42,529 nucleotides of DNA, taken from NCBI RefSeq assembly GCF_027257155.1, contig NZ_JAPWDU010000012.1, forward strand, positions 1 through 42,529, given 5' to 3'. The first letter of the stretch is position 1. Each line of letters opens with the position of its first letter. Below the pieces are notes generated by a model. It was not told the origin of the DNA. It was given only the letters and a program-made list of their open reading frames with translations, and did not search any database. The stretch comes from Cerasicoccus sp. TK19100. GTDB taxonomy: Bacteria > Verrucomicrobiota > Verrucomicrobiia > Opitutales > Cerasicoccaceae. Positions 40,453 through 42,529 of the stretch are shown piece by piece. Position numbers and translations under genes: made by a program.

Positions 40453-40517
40453 CCAGCATCCTGCGCTCGACTGAGCTGGCCGAAGTCTGGACCGGAGGAT
40501 TTGCCCACTGGGCAAAT
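40453..40517 (-). repeat. 65-bp dispersed repeat, copy B (reverse orientation)
   Basis: The palindrome ATTTGCCCA-C-TGGGCAAAT (40499-40517) heads a minus-strand copy of the repeat at 4108-4172, ending with the complement of GCAGGATGCTGG. A run of seven T residues starts 10 bp beyond the palindrome, so the + strand also looks terminator-like, although no + strand gene lies before it. Confidence 0.75.
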
Positions 40518-40533
40518 GGGAGGCGGTTTTTTT

Positions 40534-40662
40534 GAACAGAAGGCAGCAAAGAGAGCTAAGCCAGCATGGCGTGTGAGGATGGGGATTCGTTAAATGAAGA
40601 TTCCTGTAAATAATTTAGTTCAATCGTCTTGCTGGCTTAGCTCTCTTTGCTGCCTTCTGTTC
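40534..40662. repeat. 33-bp perfect inverted repeat pair
   Basis: The arms 40534-40566 and 40630-40662 are exact reverse complements over 33 bp (GAACAGAAGGCAGCAAAGAG at the start of the left arm), separated by 63 bp. This is the longest perfect pair in the window. It ends 5 bp from the stop codon of the small membrane protein gene and contains no ORF. Confidence 0.8.
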
Positions 40663-40667
40663 ATTAA

Positions 40668-40943
40668 TTATTTTCGCTGTTTTTCCTGTTTTCGGTGCCA
40701 GAGGTATTTCAGGCAATCGTAGATGCCCGCGAAGCGGTAGCCGGAGTCGACGTAGCGCTCGATCACATAAAACATGAAATAATAAAGCCGTGCGGCGCTC
40801 CAAATAACTAAGAATATGACCAAGGCCCGCACCCAGATCCGCGCATCCAGCACCACGATCAGCGATGACATCAGCAGGATGACCGCGAACAGCGCGGCCT
40901 TGACGAATATCCACCGAGGGCTCAAATCTTGAGAAAGGAGCAT
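40668..40943 (-). CDS. Small two-helix membrane protein, hypothetical
   Basis: A 91-residue protein, taken from ATG 40943. The hydrophobic segments FVKAALFAVILLMSSLIVVL and ALVIFLVIWSAARLYYFMFYVI are followed by a Tyr/Arg-rich tail (ERYVDSGYRFAGIYDCLKYLWHRKQEK), so two transmembrane helices with a cytoplasmic C-terminus are expected. The frame stays open far upstream through the ACP phosphodiesterase gene, but that part is an antisense shadow. No family recognised. It is divergent from the ACP phosphodiesterase gene with 54 bp between starts. Confidence 0.65.
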   Translation of the reverse strand: MLLSQDLSPRWIFVKAALFAVILLMSSLIVVLDARIWVRALVIFLVIWSAARLYYFMFYVIERYVDSGYRFAGIYDCLKYLWHRKQEKQRK

Positions 40944-40997
40944 GTATTTAAATATCACCACAAAACGGCCGATAACTTGCTTAGATAGAATTGTTCG

Positions 40998-41573
40998 ATG
41001 AACTGGCTCGCGCACGTAACCCTCTCGCCGCCGAATTGCGAAATGCAGCTCGGTAACTTGCTGGCCGATCTGCTCAAGGGGCGCAAGTGGCCGGAGATGA
41101 GCAGCGATTTCGGTGCGGGGATCAAGCTCCACTACCGCATCGACCACTACACGGATTCCCATGAGTTGTGGAAGCGCAGTTGTCGCCGCTTGTCCGAGCG
41201 CGGTTATTTGCGCGGGGTGGTGATCGACGTGGTGTATGATCACTTCCTCACGAAGCACTGGCGAAACTTTGCAACGCAAAGTATGCGTGACTTTCTCGAC
41301 AACTTTTACCTGGAAACCGAGCAATACACCGAGGGCTTGCCGGACGATGCGCGCTCGTTTGTGAAGTCGGTGGTGGAGAGTGATCGGCTCGGACGCTATG
41401 GCGATCCGCTGTCCGTGCATCGCGCGATGGAGCGCATTGACGAACGGCTCTCCGACCGCATTCGCCGCCGCGAAACCACGAGCCAATACATCCCGCTCCT
41501 GGCGGATGCCTACGATGGCATTGAAGAAGATTTTCTGGAGTTCTTCCCGCTGTTGATGGAGCACGTCAGTTGA
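40998..41573 (+). CDS. acpH: Acyl carrier protein phosphodiesterase
   Basis: A 191-residue HD-like metal enzyme of the AcpH family: MNWLAHVTLSPPNCEMQLGNLLADLLKG, then GIKLHYRIDHYTDSHELWKRS and GVVIDVVYDHFLTKHW, containing the conserved His and Asp residues (H22-like HVT, HYRIDHYTDSH, DHFL) that bind metal. The length and order match the E. coli enzyme, which removes the 4'-phosphopantetheine group from holo-ACP. It stands alone here, divergent from the small membrane protein. Confidence 0.9.
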   Translation: MNWLAHVTLSPPNCEMQLGNLLADLLKGRKWPEMSSDFGAGIKLHYRIDHYTDSHELWKRSCRRLSERGYLRGVVIDVVYDHFLTKHWRNFATQSMRDFLDNFYLETEQYTEGLPDDARSFVKSVVESDRLGRYGDPLSVHRAMERIDERLSDRIRRRETTSQYIPLLADAYDGIEEDFLEFFPLLMEHVS

Positions 41574-41695
41574 ATCCTTTTGGTTTGCGCATCCAGTTGA
41601 TGCCCTACTGCTTCGTAGCTTATCCGGTATTCCTTTTGAAGGTATTTGGCTTATGACTTGCCAAAAATACTCTACTTGTATAAGGGGAATGTATA

Positions 41696-42370
41696 ATGAA
41701 AATTATACCTACTGCTATTGCTATATTCACTTTGGCCAGTGGTTTGAGGGCTGGTCTCGAAATTCGCGTTGATTACGGTTCAACGCTGTCCGGTGGTAAC
41801 TGGAACAATGTTACCGCGAGTCTTACGGACTACAATTTGGTCGATTATAATACTGGGCTGGACACAGGAATTGTTGCTGGTAGCGGCGGCACGCCAGCCA
41901 GCGCTGGTGGATTTTTTTCCAAAGATTGGGTAACTGCCGATGCTAGCACAGACCTTTTCTTCACCACTCAGCATGTTGCCAATATTGCTTACTTTAAGGA
42001 TGTGACGCCTGGAGTTTACACGTTGGAAGTGCTGCTCTCCGCGAATTTTGCGGATGACCAATACGGCGCCACTTTTACGATTAACGGCCAAGCTCCGAGT
42101 AGAACATTTGAAGGAACCGCCGTGCCTTCTGGCGATTGGAACTTCAAGACCGATGGCTTCATCCCGCAGAATTGGCTTATCTGGGATGATATTTCACCCG
42201 ATTTAAACGACCAATTTATCATCCGAAGCACTAAAGAGCCACTGACCTTTAATTCCACTGGCATCAATGCCGTGGTGATGGCCGAGGTGATCCCCGAGCC
42301 GTCTACTTACGCATTACTGGTTGGCGCTTCCTCGCTCGCTCTGGTTGCCGTCCGTTGTCGGAAGCGCTAG
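41696..42370 (+). CDS. PEP-CTERM sorting-domain protein
   Basis: A 224-residue exported protein with a good ribosome-binding site (AGGGG, about 10 bases upstream). Signal peptide MKIIPTAIAIFTLASGLRA; the passenger is a strand-rich domain with NWNNVTASLTDYNLVDYNTGLDTG and VTPGVYTLEVLLSANFADDQYGATFTINGQ, resembling the carbohydrate-binding-like or choice-of-anchor modules often found in such proteins. C-terminal sorting signal: VIPEPSTYALLVGASSLALVAVRCRKR (PEP motif, hydrophobic helix, basic tail). Surface-attached by exosortase in all likelihood. It is the second PEP-CTERM gene of the window. Confidence 0.9.
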   Translation: MKIIPTAIAIFTLASGLRAGLEIRVDYGSTLSGGNWNNVTASLTDYNLVDYNTGLDTGIVAGSGGTPASAGGFFSKDWVTADASTDLFFTTQHVANIAYFKDVTPGVYTLEVLLSANFADDQYGATFTINGQAPSRTFEGTAVPSGDWNFKTDGFIPQNWLIWDDISPDLNDQFIIRSTKEPLTFNSTGINAVVMAEVIPEPSTYALLVGASSLALVAVRCRKR

Positions 42371-42378
42371 GGCTAGCG
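42365..42378. terminator. Palindrome including the stop codon of the PEP-CTERM gene
   Basis: CGCTAG-GG-CTAGCG is a perfect 6+2+6 palindrome containing the TAG stop (42368-42370). There is no T-tract, so it is only terminator-like. Confidence 0.35.
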
Positions 42379-42413
42379 GACATTCATATTGTATCTTGAT
42401 TGCTGCAAATACT

Positions 42414-42529
42414 GCCCCAACGGGGCTACGCAACCATAGCCCAGGGTTAAATCGAACCGCTTGCGGGAAGCGCTACCCTGGGAAACTGGATGCTCGGTTA
42501 TCTCCCAGCCCCAACGGGGCTGCGCAAGA
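42414..42529. repeat. 94-bp-spaced repeat unit at the window edge
   Basis: GCCCCAACGGGGCTACGCAA (42414) and GCCCCAACGGGGCTGCGCAA (42508) differ at one of 20 positions and start 94 bp apart. Between them CCCAGGGT (42440-42447) pairs with ACCCTGGG (42475-42482). The block resembles a structured intergenic repeat and may continue beyond the window. Confidence 0.65.

Noticed and set aside
40518-40533. Intrinsic terminator on the + strand (palindrome plus T run)
   Set aside because: No + strand gene ends before it, and the T run is separated from the stem by 10 bp.
40944-41564. Upstream extension of the small membrane protein frame
   Set aside because: It runs antisense through the ACP phosphodiesterase gene; only the part from ATG 40943 shows protein-like hydrophobic segments.

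Overview
The window looks like chromosomal DNA of a free-living Gram-negative bacterium of the Verrucomicrobiota, probably class Opitutia (Puniceicoccales/Opitutales-like). This is an inference from gene content: two PEP-CTERM surface proteins, a DUF5069 protein, a SET-domain protein with a lysine-rich tail, an RseP-type protease and a TolC-type efflux system. Most genes are GC-rich with housekeeping-like codon use. Two stretches are clearly more AT-rich: about 4.25-4.9 kb, and 27.6-29.3 kb (BRO-N protein and an unknown Cys-containing protein beside a toxin-antitoxin pair). I see no rRNA, tRNA, CRISPR array, transposase or integrase.

Layout. 0-2.5 kb: DeoR-type regulator and rhamnulokinase (sugar catabolism). 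2.6-7.2 kb: membrane-anchored unknown, NUDIX hydrolase, two tiny coupled ORFs, UDP-sugar pyrophosphorylase and UPF0173 metallo-hydrolase. 7.3-9.7 kb: thioredoxin-like protein, then a cytoplasmic histidine kinase co-transcribed with a methanogen-output-domain protein. 9.8-12.6 kb: purine nucleoside permease, phytanoyl-CoA dioxygenase-like enzyme and a divergent AraC regulator. 12.6-17.1 kb: SGNH-like/LRR exported protein, YcxB-like protein, two orphan oligopeptide-type ABC permeases, PEP-CTERM protein with a clear terminator. 17.1-25.3 kb: MIF tautomerase, cytidylate-kinase-like protein, DUF5069, RseP, PurB, methyltransferase, gamma-glutamylcyclotransferase-like protein and a secretin-N-type exported protein. 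25.7-29.1 kb: MiaB followed by a small accessory islet. 29.6-31.6 kb: Cache-domain and GH114-like secreted proteins. 31.8-35.6 kb: YtcA/MdtN/MdtO/MdtP-type efflux operon in which the inner-membrane FUSC transporter and the outer-membrane lipoprotein channel are one ORF. 36.6-40.4 kb: four-gene coupled operon SET - glycosyltransferase - unknown - class III aminotransferase. 40.7-42.4 kb: small membrane protein, ACP phosphodiesterase and a second PEP-CTERM protein.

The most unusual signals are the efflux fusion with an internal lipoprotein signal, the SET/glycosyltransferase operon, a strict 22-bp-period array upstream of the BRO-N gene, a 65-bp dispersed repeat headed by a covarying 19-bp palindrome, and many long inverted repeats between genes (perfect arms of 14-33 bp), one of which supplies the stop codon of a gene. 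All functional names rest on reading protein motifs by eye; no database search was possible.
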